Below, piece by piece: positions 8,685 through 21,712 of a stretch of DNA of 64,000 bases (positions are counted from its first letter, which is position 1; each line of letters opens with the position of its first letter). A program made the position numbers and the translations under genes. Where the stretch lies: NCBI RefSeq assembly GCF_008000755.1, contig NZ_CP041690.1, forward strand, positions 682,001 to 746,000. Reading direction: 5' to 3'. The stretch is from Youhaiella tibetensis (lineage in GTDB: Bacteria; Pseudomonadota; Alphaproteobacteria; Rhizobiales; Devosiaceae). The notes under the pieces were generated by a model, which was not told the origin of the DNA, made no database searches, and saw only the letters and a list, made by a program, of their open reading frames with translations.

Positions 8685-10274
8685 TTACTTCTCGATGGTC
8701 ACGCCCGAGAAATACGGCTGGTTGAGCGCCGAGCGCCAGAAGCCTTTCACATAGGGCTTCATCATCATGTAGTTGTTGCGGTGGTACTGCGGCAGGATCA
8801 CGTGGTCGTTCATCATGATCGCCTCGGCCTTGCGCATGTCGTCCAGCGACACCTTCTCGTCATTGGTGGCCTTGGAGTCCTCGATCAGCTTGTCGTAATC
8901 GGGGTTCGACCAGTTGGCGAGGTTGTTGGGGCTGCCGGTGACGAAGTTCTCGAGGAACGTCATCGGGTGCGGATAGTCGGCGCCCCAGCCCATCTGGGCG
9001 ATCTGGTACTCGACCTTCTGCACTTCCGGATAGAACACCTGCCACTCGGACGCCTGGATCTTGACGTCGATGTTGAGGTTCTTCTTCCACATCTGCTGGA
9101 TGGCTTCGAGAAGCTTTTCGATCGGCGGGGACGAATAGGTCATGAAGACCGTCGCCGGGAAGCCTTCCCCGTTGGGGTAGCCGGCGTCCGCCAGCAGCTT
9201 CTGCGCACCCTCGACGTCAGCCGTCGTGGAGAGACCGAAATTGTCGGTGCCGTCACGGAAGTCCTCGCCCGCCAGGGTCATTCCCGGGGGGACGAGCGCG
9301 ATGGCCGGCTGGTCGGCCGACTGCAGCACGAACTCGACGATCTCCTCGCGGTCGATCGCCATCGAGAGTGCCTGGCGCACGCGCACGTCGTCGAGCGGCT
9401 TCTGGTGCGGGTTGAAGAACGCATAGGTGGTGCCGAGTGCCGGCACGACCATGAAGCCGTTACCCTCCTCGGACGAGAGGCGCGGAATCTCGGGAGCCGG
9501 AACCGCCTCGATGCCGTCGACATCGCCCGCCTCGTAGGCGGCGAGCGCCGTCGCCTGCTCGGGGATCAGTCGCAGCGTCACCTTGTCGAGCGAGACATTG
9601 GCCGCGTCGTAATAGTTCGGGTTCTTTTCGAGAACGATGGATTCGCCGAACTTCATCGCCGACACGCGGAAGGGGCCGGTGCCGATATAGGTCTCGGGCT
9701 TGCGCGTCCAGCCATCCGGATCGGCCGAGACGATATCCTCGCGCACCGGGTAGAACACCGAGAACGGCAGGATCTGCATGAGGTAGGGCAGGCGCTGCTT
9801 GAGCGTGAAGCTCAGCGTCTTGTCGTCGACCGCCTTGACCTGCAGCCCCGATTCCTTGGAGGGATCGTTGAAGAACTCCTCGGCGCCGGCGATTGCGTAA
9901 AGGATCGGCGCATTCTTGGCGCCTGCGGCCGGGGTGAGCACGCGCTTCCAGGCATAGACGAAGTCGCCCGCAGTCACCGGCTTGCCGTCCGACCACTTGG
10001 CGTCATCGCGCAGGTGGAACGTATAGGTGAGGCCGTCCTCGGACACTTCCCACTTTTCGGCCAGGGCCGGCACCACGCTGCCGTCCTCGGCGAACTTGAC
10101 GAGGCCCTCGAAGCTGTTGCCGATCACCGGCAGCGCGAAGGTCTCGGCCGTGGTCGAGGGGTCAAACTGGGCGCTTTCGTTGTTGACCACATAGGTCAAT
10201 TCGCCCGCGGCCCAGGCCGGTGCAGCGGTGGCCAGCAGGGCTGCCGTCATGAGCGGCAGCAAACGTTTCATCAT
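8685..10274 (-). CDS. Oligopeptide ABC transporter substrate-binding protein (OppA-like)
   Basis: This 529-residue periplasmic protein of the family-5 solute-binding group captures oligopeptides for the adjacent permeases. The signal peptide ends APAWA. The body shows family features: VVPALAEKWEVSEDGLTYTF, KWSDGKPVTAGDFVYAWKRV, YIGTGPFRV, and LDDVRVRQALSMAIDREEI. The frame is open a long way upstream, but AGGAGAG before ATG 10274 and the signal peptide fix the start. It is the last gene of the oppB-C-D-F-A order, 38 bp after the OppF gene, and is followed by a terminator. Confidence 0.95.
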   Translation of the reverse strand: MMKRLLPLMTAALLATAAPAWAAGELTYVVNNESAQFDPSTTAETFALPVIGNSFEGLVKFAEDGSVVPALAEKWEVSEDGLTYTFHLRDDAKWSDGKPVTAGDFVYAWKRVLTPAAGAKNAPILYAIAGAEEFFNDPSKESGLQVKAVDDKTLSFTLKQRLPYLMQILPFSVFYPVREDIVSADPDGWTRKPETYIGTGPFRVSAMKFGESIVLEKNPNYYDAANVSLDKVTLRLIPEQATALAAYEAGDVDGIEAVPAPEIPRLSSEEGNGFMVVPALGTTYAFFNPHQKPLDDVRVRQALSMAIDREEIVEFVLQSADQPAIALVPPGMTLAGEDFRDGTDNFGLSTTADVEGAQKLLADAGYPNGEGFPATVFMTYSSPPIEKLLEAIQQMWKKNLNIDVKIQASEWQVFYPEVQKVEYQIAQMGWGADYPHPMTFLENFVTGSPNNLANWSNPDYDKLIEDSKATNDEKVSLDDMRKAEAIMMNDHVILPQYHRNNYMMMKPYVKGFWRSALNQPYFSGVTIEK

Positions 10275-10312
10275 CTGTCTCTCTCCTTGTTCAAAGTGTC
10301 GTGCCGCCTCCC

Positions 10313-12320
<2,008 letters not shown>

Positions 12321-12324
<4 letters not shown>

Positions 12325-13472
12325 TTGCGCAGCCTCGGGTCGAGCGCGTCGCGCAGGCCGTCGCCCAGGAAGTTGAAGGCGAACATGGTCAGGCTGATCG
12401 CCGCCGCCGGGAAGAAGAGCTGGTAGGGATAGGCGCGCAGCGTCTCGACCGCTTCGCTCGTCAGCGTGCCCCAGCTTGCCTGCGGCGGGGTCACGCCCAG
12501 TCCGATAAAGCTCATGAAGCTCTCGATGAAGATGGCGCTGGGGATGAGCATGGTGAGGGTCACGAGGATCGGCCCGATGGTGTTGGGCAGGAGGTGCCGT
12601 GTGAGGATACGCCCGGTCGAAGCCCCCATCGTCCGTGCGGCCGCCACGTAGTCCTGTTCCTTGAGCGTCAGGATCTGCCCGCGCACGATCCGCGCCATGT
12701 CGACCCAATAGACCGTGCCGATGGCGAGCACGACCGAGAAGAACCCGGAATTGAGCACCACCATCATCAGGATCACGTAGAGCGTGAGCGGAATGGTCGA
12801 GATCACCTCGACGATCCGCATCATGACGAGGTCGACCCGCCCGCCCAGATATCCCGAAATGCCGCCATAGAAGACCCCGATGAAGAAGTTCACCAGCGTC
12901 GCCACGAACGCCACCGTCAGCGAGATGCGTGCGCCATAGAGCTGGCGCGCCAGCACGTCGCGCCCGAGCTGGTCGGTGCCAAAAAGGTTGGAGCGGTTCC
13001 ATTGCCAGCCGGTCGGCTCCAGCGGCGTCCCGTCGAGCGTCAGCGTCTGCTTGGCGGTGTCGAGGATCAGCGTCTCGTCGCCGAACTTGAACTGCTGCTG
13101 CTTCTTGATCAGGTCCTTCTTGCTCGCCCGCAGCAGCCCTTCGATCTCGCCTTCCGGGGAAACTTCATAGAGGTTGAAATTGCCCGAGTTGAAGAAGAAG
13201 CGCGTGTCGCCGACCTCATAGGTCTGGAACACCGGCGGGATGTTGGCGAACTTGAGGTTCTGGTCGTAGTAATTGTGCGGCGAGACCATCGGCCCGAAGA
13301 TCGCCGCCAGCACCAGCACGATGATGAAGCCCAGCCCCAGCATGGCCGGACGGTTCTGCCAGAGCCGCTGGCGCACGTCCTGCCAGTAGGTGAGGCTGGG
13401 GGCCGCGATATATTCGGCCTGCGCCGCGTCGCGCCTGGCCGGAGCCCACATGTCCGGAGCGATATCGGTCAT
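12321..13472 (-). CDS. Oligopeptide ABC transporter permease (OppC-like)
   Basis: This 383-residue inner-membrane permease has a cytoplasmic N-terminus, one early helix (AMLGLGFIIVLVLAAIFGP), a long periplasmic insertion (about 65-160) and a five-helix binding-protein-dependent transport domain. The EAA loop reads EQDYVAAARTMGASTGRIL. FGTDQLGRDVLARQLYGAR is typical of OppC/DppC. The periplasmic insertion resembles that of E. coli YejE, so a YejABEF-type assignment is possible. It overlaps both neighbours by 4 bases. Confidence 0.93.
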
Positions 13473-14398
13473 TTCCCGCGCGCTCCGTATTTGATGCGTG
13501 GATCGAGCAGCAGATAGAGCATGTCCACGATGAAGATCATGATCATCAGGATCGCCGCATAGAAGATCGTGATGCCCATGATGGCCGTATAGTCGCGATT
13601 GGTGATCGAGAGCACGAAGTGCCGCCCGATCCCCGGCAGTGCGAAGATCTGCTCGATGACGAACGAGCCCGTGAGCAGGTTCGCCGTCACCGGCCCCAGC
13701 ACCGTCACCACCGGGATCAGCGAATTGCGCAGGCCGTGCTTGAACAGCACCTGGCCGCGCTTGAGCCCCTTGGCCTTGGCGGTGGTCATGTAGTCCTGGT
13801 CGAGCGTTTCGAGCAGGCTCGACCGCGACAGCCGCGCGATGAACGAGATCCAGAACCCCGAAAGCGCGAAGACCGGCAGCAGATAGCCGCGCCAGTCATC
13901 GAGCCCGAAGGTCGGCACCCAGCCGAGCCGCAGTGCGAACACATAGAGCGCAATGGTCGCGATCACGTAGGAGGGCACCGCCACCCCGACCGTGGCGATC
14001 ACCATCACCAGCGTATCGGGCCAGCGGTTGCGGTTGAGCGCGGCCACCACGCCCAGCGGCACGCCGAGCGCCACCACGCAGATCAGCGCGAAAAAGCCCA
14101 CTTTGGCCGTAACCGGCAGGCCTTCCATGATGATCTGGTTGACGCTCATCCCCGCATATTTGAACGAGGGGCCCAGATCGAGCGTCAGCACGCCCTTGAG
14201 GTAGTTGAGATATTGCAGCCAGAGCGGATCATCGAGGTGATACTTGGCGTTGAGCGCCGCCTGGATTTCAGGCTGCATCATCTTCTCGGACGTGAAAGGC
14301 CCGCCCGGCACCGCATGCATGAGGAAAAAGGTGAGGGTGACGATCGCCAGGAGCGTCACGAGCATCAGGCCAAGGCGCTGGAGTACATAACCGGTCAT
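13469..14398 (-). CDS. Oligopeptide ABC transporter permease (OppB-like)
   Basis: This 309-residue permease, with about six helices, forms the channel with the OppC-like subunit. The N-terminal segment (VLQRLGLMLVTLLAIVTLTFFLMHAVPG) is cut short here to its key part LAIVTLTFFLMHAVPGGPF, a family hallmark. The EAA loop is DYMTTAKAKGLKRGQVLF. It is the first gene of the five-gene operon. The 133-bp region upstream holds the inverted repeat at 14459-14509. Confidence 0.94.
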   Translation of the reverse strand: MTGYVLQRLGLMLVTLLAIVTLTFFLMHAVPGGPFTSEKMMQPEIQAALNAKYHLDDPLWLQYLNYLKGVLTLDLGPSFKYAGMSVNQIIMEGLPVTAKVGFFALICVVALGVPLGVVAALNRNRWPDTLVMVIATVGVAVPSYVIATIALYVFALRLGWVPTFGLDDWRGYLLPVFALSGFWISFIARLSRSSLLETLDQDYMTTAKAKGLKRGQVLFKHGLRNSLIPVVTVLGPVTANLLTGSFVIEQIFALPGIGRHFVLSITNRDYTAIMGITIFYAAILMIMIFIVDMLYLLLDPRIKYGARGK

Positions 14399-14458
14399 CG
14401 TGACCCGCCAATCTGCCTAACGCCGTCCAAATCCAAACTCGCCCCTGTAGCCCTAACT

Positions 14459-14509
14459 CATCACAGCATCTAAATTTTTTTGATGCAACAAAACTTTTTT
14501 GCTGTGATG
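14459..14509. promoter_or_regulatory. Inverted repeat in the opp promoter region
   Basis: CATCACAGC (14459-14467) and GCTGTGATG (14501-14509) are perfect 9-bp inverted repeats separated by an AT-rich 33-bp spacer with T-runs. A second pair, GCATC/GATGC, is nested inside. The spot is about 60-110 bp upstream of the first opp gene, so an operator overlapping the promoter is likely. No regulator gene is linked. Confidence 0.45.
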
Positions 14510-14531
14510 TCGTTATCAGGGGAATGGTGTT

Positions 14532-15026
14532 TCAAATAGTGAACGCGCTGCGCAGGATAAGGAAACAGGCCATCGCCGGCACCACCAATTGCTCGACCAG
14601 TGCCACCCGCTCGGGCCCGTAATAGTGCTCGGCATCGAGCAGGTTGACCGAGCCCAGCATCTTGCCACCCGCCACCACCGGCATGTTGATCGCCGATCCG
14701 CAACCGAGTGACTTGATCAGGTCGAGGTCAGGGAAGTCGCCTTCCATCTCCTTGAGCGAATTGGCGACATAGGTCTTGCGATCCCTGGTCATCGCTTCGT
14801 AGTTCGCATCGAACACGATCGGCTTGGTGCCCAGGATCGGGTAAGCCGCCTCGTCGCTCGAATAGACCCGCCGCACATAGCCAGCATCGGGATTGTCGGC
14901 GGTCATGGTGAAGAGCTTGACCCCCACCGTCTCCTTGGCCAGCCGATGCAACGCACGCCCCACGTCCCGTTCGGTTTCATAGGCGGCAAGGGCATCTTCA
15001 AATCGCTTGAGCGCAGCGAAATCCAT
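14532..15026 (-). CDS. GAF-domain protein
   Basis: This 164-residue protein is almost entirely one GAF domain. After a short N-terminal helix (MDFAALKRFEDALAAYETE) come stretches typical of the fold: VGVKLFTMTA, RVYSSDEAAYPI, and GCGSAINMPVVAGGKMLGSV. GAF domains bind small ligands or act in signalling. No output domain is attached. The start at 15026 fits the fold, although the frame is open further. It lies directly before the opp operon on the same strand and could be a small ligand-binding partner in its control, which is speculation. Confidence 0.8.
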   Translation of the reverse strand: MDFAALKRFEDALAAYETERDVGRALHRLAKETVGVKLFTMTADNPDAGYVRRVYSSDEAAYPILGTKPIVFDANYEAMTRDRKTYVANSLKEMEGDFPDLDLIKSLGCGSAINMPVVAGGKMLGSVNLLDAEHYYGPERVALVEQLVVPAMACFLILRSAFTI

Positions 15027-15141
15027 GAGACGAATCCAGTGGTTGAGAACGGCGCCAACATACAGCAACCCACAGCCCTGACCAGCGGGCCCGGCTTCGC
15101 CGGCTTCCGGATCAAATCCGGTCAAGAAACGGTAGGTCGCC

Positions 15142-15176
15142 GTTCCCCCTCATGGGGGAATAGAGGTGGGGGTGAT
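15142..15176. repeat. Half copy of the GC-rich palindromic element
   Basis: A 7-bp stem (TTCCCCC / GGGGGAA, loop TCAT, 15143-15160) is followed by AGGTGGGGGTGA, the outer arm seen in the full elements at 43254, 50007, 57833 and 61450. The left half is absent. It lies in the 228-bp gap between the divergent GAF and aminotransferase genes. Nothing else is evident in that gap. Confidence 0.5.
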
Positions 15177-15254
15177 CCCCGGCACCATCACCCCGCTTGC
15201 CTCCAGCCCTCAAAACCTGCCACATCCCACCACCCGCCACCGGAACCTGCCGCC

Positions 15255-16454
15255 GTGCCCTCCAATCTTGCCCGCCACTTCCTCCTCTTCGAGGATGTCC
15301 TCTTCCTCAACCACGGTTCCTTCGGCGCCTGCCCGCGTCCGGTCTTTGAGACCTACCAGTCCATCCAGCGCGAGCTTGAGTCCCAGCCGGTCGCCTTTCT
15401 CGGGCGCGAACTGACCGAACGCCTGCGCGTGCCCCGCGTCGAACTCGCCGCCTATCTCGGCACCAGCCCCGAAAACCTCGTAGGCGTCGTCAACGCCACC
15501 ACGGGCCTCAACATCGTGGCGCAGTCGCTCGACCTGCAGCCGGGCGATGAAATCCTGACCACCGACCACGAATACTCCGCCCTCGAAAAGACCTGGGCCT
15601 ACGTCACCGGCAAGACCGGTGCCCGCATCGTCACCGTCGATGTTCCCATGCCGCTGGTTTCCGAGGAGGCCTTCACCGACGCCCTGCGCGCCGGCATCAC
15701 CGAGCGCACCCGCGTGCTCTTCCTCTCCCACATCACCTCGCCGACCGCACTGGTCTTCCCGATCGAGCGCATCGTCGCCGAGGCGCGCAGCCGTGGTATC
15801 GTCTCCGTCATCGATGGCGCGCACACTCCCGGTCACATCCCTCTCGATCTCGATGCCCTAGGCGCCGATTTCTATTCGGGCAACTGCCACAAGTGGCTCA
15901 TGACGCCCAAGGGCTCGGCCTTCCTCTATGCCCGGCCCGAAATGCAGGATCGCCTCGATCCGCTCGTCGTCAGCCATGGCTGGACCGCCCAGTCCCGGCA
16001 GCCCGGCGCCAGGGGCGCCTTCGGTAATTCGCCCTTCATTGACGAGATCGAGATGCAGGGCACGCGAGATCCCTCCGCCTGGCTCGCCGTCCCCTCGGCG
16101 CTCGCCTTCCGGCGCGAGCACGATTGGGACGCCGTGACGCGCGCCTGCACGTCCCTCGCCCAGGAGACCGCCGCGCGCCTTTGCGCGCTCACGGGCCTCG
16201 AGCCTCTATCCGCGTCCGAATTCTGCGCGCCACAGATGGTCGCCATGCCCATCCCCGATTGCGATCCTCTCGTCATCCACGACGCGCTGCTTGAGCGCTA
16301 TGCCATCGAAATTCCGGTGTTCAAGTGGAAGCAGCAGTCCATCGTCCGCGTCTCGGTTCAGGGCTATAATTCCCGCGAACAGATGGACGTCCTGATCGAT
16401 GCGCTGACGGAGCTGCTGGATCTGGTTCAGGCTCCGTCCAGGATGCGTTCGTAA
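15255..16454 (+). CDS. Class V aminotransferase (isopenicillin-N-epimerase-like)
   Basis: This 399-residue PLP enzyme of fold type I has the N-terminal hallmark [16 protein letters not shown], the cofactor site [15 protein letters not shown] and the Schiff-base lysine K213 ([12 protein letters not shown]). Enzymes of this group include isopenicillin N epimerase, but most members are desulfurases, lyases or unassigned. No beta-lactam genes are present, so the substrate is unknown. GTG at 15255 is chosen because the homologous region begins immediately after it. The frame upstream encodes no domain. It is followed by recQ after 97 bp. Confidence 0.85.
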   Translation: MPSNLARHFLLFEDVLFLNHGSFGACPRPVFETYQSIQRELESQPVAFLGRELTERLRVPRVELAAYLGTSPENLVGVVNATTGLNIVAQSLDLQPGDEILTTDHEYSALEKTWAYVTGKTGARIVTVDVPMPLVSEEAFTDALRAGITERTRVLFLSHITSPTALVFPIERIVAEARSRGIVSVIDGAHTPGHIPLDLDALGADFYSGNCHKWLMTPKGSAFLYARPEMQDRLDPLVVSHGWTAQSRQPGARGAFGNSPFIDEIEMQGTRDPSAWLAVPSALAFRREHDWDAVTRACTSLAQETAARLCALTGLEPLSASEFCAPQMVAMPIPDCDPLVIHDALLERYAIEIPVFKWKQQSIVRVSVQGYNSREQMDVLIDALTELLDLVQAPSRMRS

Positions 16455-16551
16455 TCCGTTCGCCGATACGGCGGCTTTACTGCAGAAGTCCCAATTTGGG
16501 TCACCCGTCGCCCTCTGCTATCAGTGGGGCGACAAGAGATTCGTTTCGCCC

Positions 16552-18372
<1,821 letters not shown>

Positions 18373-18415
18373 CAGCCCTCTGCTCGCAGCCGCCTAGTTG
18401 CTGTGGGAGGGTCAG

Positions 18416-20041
18416 ATGGCATTCAAACCTGAGACGAACCTGGAAACCCATCGGGTTTTCAACCAGCCCGAGCCGCGCGAAAGCCTGGCGCTCTGGGCCG
18501 AGGACGCTCCCCTGCGCCAGACCGTCGAGCGCCTGGCTCCCGCCCATGCTGGCCATGTCGCCGGTTTCGCCGCCACCGTCGGCGCCAGCGAGTCTCTGCT
18601 TGAGGCGCGCCAGGCCAACCGTTGCCCGCCCGAGCTGAAAACCTTCGATCGCGCCGGCCGTCGACTCGACGAAGTCGAATTCCACCCCGCCTATCACGAA
18701 CTCATGCGCAAGGGGCTGGAGGGCGGCTATAGCGCCCTTGCCTGGACCGCCGGAGATACCGGCGGCCACCTTGCCCATGCCGCCATGGTCTATCTTCTCA
18801 CCCAGGTCGAGCCGGGCGTCTGCTGCCCCATGACCATGACCTATGCCGCCATCCCTGCGCTGGCGGCCGCGCCCGACCTTGCGGCCCGGTGGCGCCCCGG
18901 CCTCACCTCCGCCCGCTACGATCCCGCCGTGCTCCCGGCCCACGAGAAGGCCGGCCTCACCATCGGCATGGCCATGACCGAAAAGCAGGGAGGATCGGAC
19001 CTGCGGGCCAACCAGACCCGTGCCGAACGCGACGGCTCCGGCTATCGCCTTTTCGGCCACAAATGGTTCTGCTCGGCCCCCATGTCGGACGCCTTCCTCA
19101 CCCTTGCCCAGACCGGCGAGGGGCTCACCTGCTTCCTCGTGCCGCGCTGGCAGCCCGACGACACCCGCAACGCCATCCACCTGATGCGCCTCAAGGACAA
19201 GCTCGGCAACCGCGCCAACGCCTCCGCCGAGATCGAATATCATGGCGCCTGGGCCGAGCGCGTCGGCGAGCCGGGCAGGGGCGTTCCCACCATCATCGAG
19301 ATGGTCCACCACACCCGCCTGGATACCGCCATGGCACCGGCCGGCCTCATGCGTCGCGCCCTCTCGGAGGCCGCCTGGTGGGCGCGTAACCGCATGGCCT
19401 TCGGCATGCCGCTCGTCGAGCAACCGCTGATGCGGTCTGTGCTCACGGACCTGACGCTCGACTGGCTGGGTTCGCTCGCCATCGGCCTGCGCGTGGCCCA
19501 GTCCTTCGATGCCGCCAGCGACAGCGAGCGCGCCTTTGCCCGCCTTGCGGTGGCCCTTGCCAAATACTGGTCCAACAAGCGCTGCCCGGCCTTCGTGGCC
19601 GAAGCCATGGAATGCCTCGGCGGCTCGGGCTACGTCGAGGAAGGGCCGATGCCCTGGCTCTATCGTGAGGCGCCTCTCAATGCCATCTGGGAGGGTTCTG
19701 GCAACATCGTGTGCCTCGACGTCCTGCGCACCATCCGCAAGCAACCCGAAGCTCTCGACGCCCTGGCTGCCGAACTTGCGGCAGCCCGTGGTGCCGACCG
19801 CCGGTTCGATGCCGCGCTCGATGCGACCCTGGCTCGCTACTCGACCGGCGTCCAGGACGAGGAAGCCCGCCATTTCGTCGAGCGGCTGGCTCTCCTGCTG
19901 CAGGCGAGCCTGCTGCTGCGTCACGGTGATCAGCTCGCCGCCTCAGCCTTCATCCGCACGCGCCTCGATGGCGAATGGGGACGCACTTTCGGCACCTTGC
20001 CGGAGGGCATCGACGCGGCGCGTCTTGTCGCTATGATCTGA
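18416..20041 (+). CDS. aidB: AidB-like acyl-CoA dehydrogenase-family flavoprotein
   Basis: This 541-residue flavoprotein resembles AidB, an acyl-CoA dehydrogenase homologue linked to the alkylation-damage response in E. coli. Typical stretches are HRVFNQPEP at the N-terminus, MTEKQGGSDLRANQT, KWFCSAPMSDAFLTLAQT, and the ECLGGSGYVEEG near the C-terminus. The ATG at 18416 has GGGAGGG upstream. It follows recQ closely, giving a possible DNA-repair pair, although isovaleryl-CoA dehydrogenase activity cannot be excluded. Length matches AidB. Confidence 0.88.
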   Translation: MAFKPETNLETHRVFNQPEPRESLALWAEDAPLRQTVERLAPAHAGHVAGFAATVGASESLLEARQANRCPPELKTFDRAGRRLDEVEFHPAYHELMRKGLEGGYSALAWTAGDTGGHLAHAAMVYLLTQVEPGVCCPMTMTYAAIPALAAAPDLAARWRPGLTSARYDPAVLPAHEKAGLTIGMAMTEKQGGSDLRANQTRAERDGSGYRLFGHKWFCSAPMSDAFLTLAQTGEGLTCFLVPRWQPDDTRNAIHLMRLKDKLGNRANASAEIEYHGAWAERVGEPGRGVPTIIEMVHHTRLDTAMAPAGLMRRALSEAAWWARNRMAFGMPLVEQPLMRSVLTDLTLDWLGSLAIGLRVAQSFDAASDSERAFARLAVALAKYWSNKRCPAFVAEAMECLGGSGYVEEGPMPWLYREAPLNAIWEGSGNIVCLDVLRTIRKQPEALDALAAELAAARGADRRFDAALDATLARYSTGVQDEEARHFVERLALLLQASLLLRHGDQLAASAFIRTRLDGEWGRTFGTLPEGIDAARLVAMI

Positions 20042-20087
20042 CATACAAGAACGATTCCTCAAGAGAGTCGCTGAGGGGGGACTTTCT

Positions 20088-20936
20088 TTGAAACTCGGCT
20101 TCAACTTCCTGCTCTGGACGACGCACGTCGCCGAGCAGCACCTGCCGATCCTCGACGCCATCAAGGCTACGGGCTATGACGGGGTGGAAATCCCGGTCTT
20201 CTCGGGCGAAGAAACCCATTTCGCATGGCTGCGCACGCAGATCGAGAATGCCGGCCTCCAGTGCACCGCTGCCGGGGCCATGCCTTCCGGCGGCAATCCG
20301 CTTTCCCCCGATCCCGTCCTGCGCGAAAAGGCGCTCGACCATCTCAAATGGGCCGTCGATTGCTGCGCGGCTCTCGGCGCCGAACTCTTCGCCGGTCCCT
20401 TCTTCCAGCCCCTCGGCGAATTCACCGGTCAGGGGCCCACTGAGGACGAAAAGTCCCGTTGCGTCGAAGTTCACAAGGCCGCCGCCCAATATGCCGGAAG
20501 GGCCGGCGTCAAGCTCTCGGTCGAACCCCTCAATCGCTTCGAGTGCTACTTCCTCAACACCGCCGCTGCCGCCGCCGAACTGGTCCGGCGCGTCGATGAG
20601 CCGGCTTACGGCTATCTCTACGACACCTTCCATTTCAACATCGAGGAGAACTCGCTGACCGACGCGGTCGCCCGCACCATCGGCCAGATCAACCACGTCC
20701 ACATTTCGGAAAACAATCGCGGCATTCCGGGAGCCGGCCATATCGACTTTGCCGCTGTGTTTCGAGCCCTGCGTACTGCCGGCTATGATGGCTGGATGAC
20801 GGTCGAGGCCTTCGGCTCCGCACTCCCCGACCTGTCCGCCGCGACCAGGATCTGGCGGCCCCTTTTCGAAGGCCCCGAGGCCGTCTATCGGGGCGCCTAT
20901 GCGCTCATGCGCCAGGGTTGGGACGCCGCCGCATGA
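20088..20936 (+). CDS. Sugar epimerase/isomerase, D-tagatose 3-epimerase family
   Basis: This 282-residue TIM-barrel protein starts at a TTG with GAGGGGGGA upstream. The four metal-binding positions of the ketose 3-epimerase family can be seen: Glu (LSVEPLNRFECYF), Asp (YLYDTFHFN), His (NHVHISENNRG) and Glu (WMTVEAFGS). It probably interconverts a keto-sugar or a keto-polyol derivative. It is the first of four tightly spaced genes (isomerase, SDR, isomerase, SDR) that look like one catabolic cassette. The exact substrate cannot be read from sequence. Confidence 0.88.
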   Translation: MKLGFNFLLWTTHVAEQHLPILDAIKATGYDGVEIPVFSGEETHFAWLRTQIENAGLQCTAAGAMPSGGNPLSPDPVLREKALDHLKWAVDCCAALGAELFAGPFFQPLGEFTGQGPTEDEKSRCVEVHKAAAQYAGRAGVKLSVEPLNRFECYFLNTAAAAAELVRRVDEPAYGYLYDTFHFNIEENSLTDAVARTIGQINHVHISENNRGIPGAGHIDFAAVFRALRTAGYDGWMTVEAFGSALPDLSAATRIWRPLFEGPEAVYRGAYALMRQGWDAAA

Positions 20937-21700
20937 GCCAGTACGCGCGCTATCCCAGCCTTGCCGGCTGCGTCGTCCTCGTCACCGGCGGTGCCTCGGG
21001 TATCGGCGCCGACGTCGTGCGCGCCTTTGCCGAAAACGACGCCAGGGTCGCCTTCCTCGATATCCAGGACGAAGCCGCGGACGCCCTCGTCGCCGATCTG
21101 GCCACCGCCACGCACAAGCCGCTCTACCTCCACTGCGATCTCACCGATATCGAGGCCCTGCGCGCTGCCATCGAGACCGTCCGCACCCGCCTCGGCCCCG
21201 TTGCCGTCCTCGTCAACAACGCCGCCAACGACGATCGCCACCAGGTCGCCGATGTCACCGTCGAGTATTGGGACCGCGCCCAGGACATAAACCTGCGCCC
21301 CCAGTTCTTTGCAGCCCAGGCCGTCCATCCACACATGCGCGCGCTCGGTCACGGCTCGATCATCAATTTCTCGTCCATCTCCTGGCGCAACGGTGCCGAC
21401 GCCATGGCCGCCTACGCCACCGCCAAGGCGGCGGTCCTCGGCCTCACCAAGGCCCTGGCGCGCGCGTTCGGGCCCGACAATATCCGCGTCAACGCCATCG
21501 AGCCGGGCGCCGTCATGACCGAGCGGCAGCGCCAGCTCTGGTACCGGACGCCCCAATCCATCGAGGCGATGGTTGGCCGTCAGCTCATCAGGAAGGTGCT
21601 CACCGGCGAGGAGATCGCCCGCATGGTGCTGTTCCTGGCGGCCGATGACAGCGCCATGATCACCAAGCAGAGTTTTATAGTGGATGCCGGGCTAGCCTAA
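20933..21700 (+). CDS. Short-chain dehydrogenase/reductase (sugar/polyol type)
   Basis: This 255-residue classical SDR oxidises or reduces a hydroxyl with NAD(P). It has the nucleotide motif TGGASGIG, NNAAND, the catalytic Ser (INFSSISW) and YATAK. Asp after the second strand (VAFLDIQDEA) favours NAD(H). It overlaps the preceding epimerase as ATGA and is followed by the next isomerase after 12 bp. A sugar or polyol dehydrogenase working with its neighbours is the simplest reading. Confidence 0.9.
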   Translation: MSQYARYPSLAGCVVLVTGGASGIGADVVRAFAENDARVAFLDIQDEAADALVADLATATHKPLYLHCDLTDIEALRAAIETVRTRLGPVAVLVNNAANDDRHQVADVTVEYWDRAQDINLRPQFFAAQAVHPHMRALGHGSIINFSSISWRNGADAMAAYATAKAAVLGLTKALARAFGPDNIRVNAIEPGAVMTERQRQLWYRTPQSIEAMVGRQLIRKVLTGEEIARMVLFLAADDSAMITKQSFIVDAGLA

Positions 21701-21712
21701 AGGGGGGAATAC

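Noticed and set aside
15255-16454. Beta-lactam biosynthesis gene (isopenicillin N epimerase)
   Set aside because: Only the broad class V family is visible. No other penicillin or cephalosporin genes are present.
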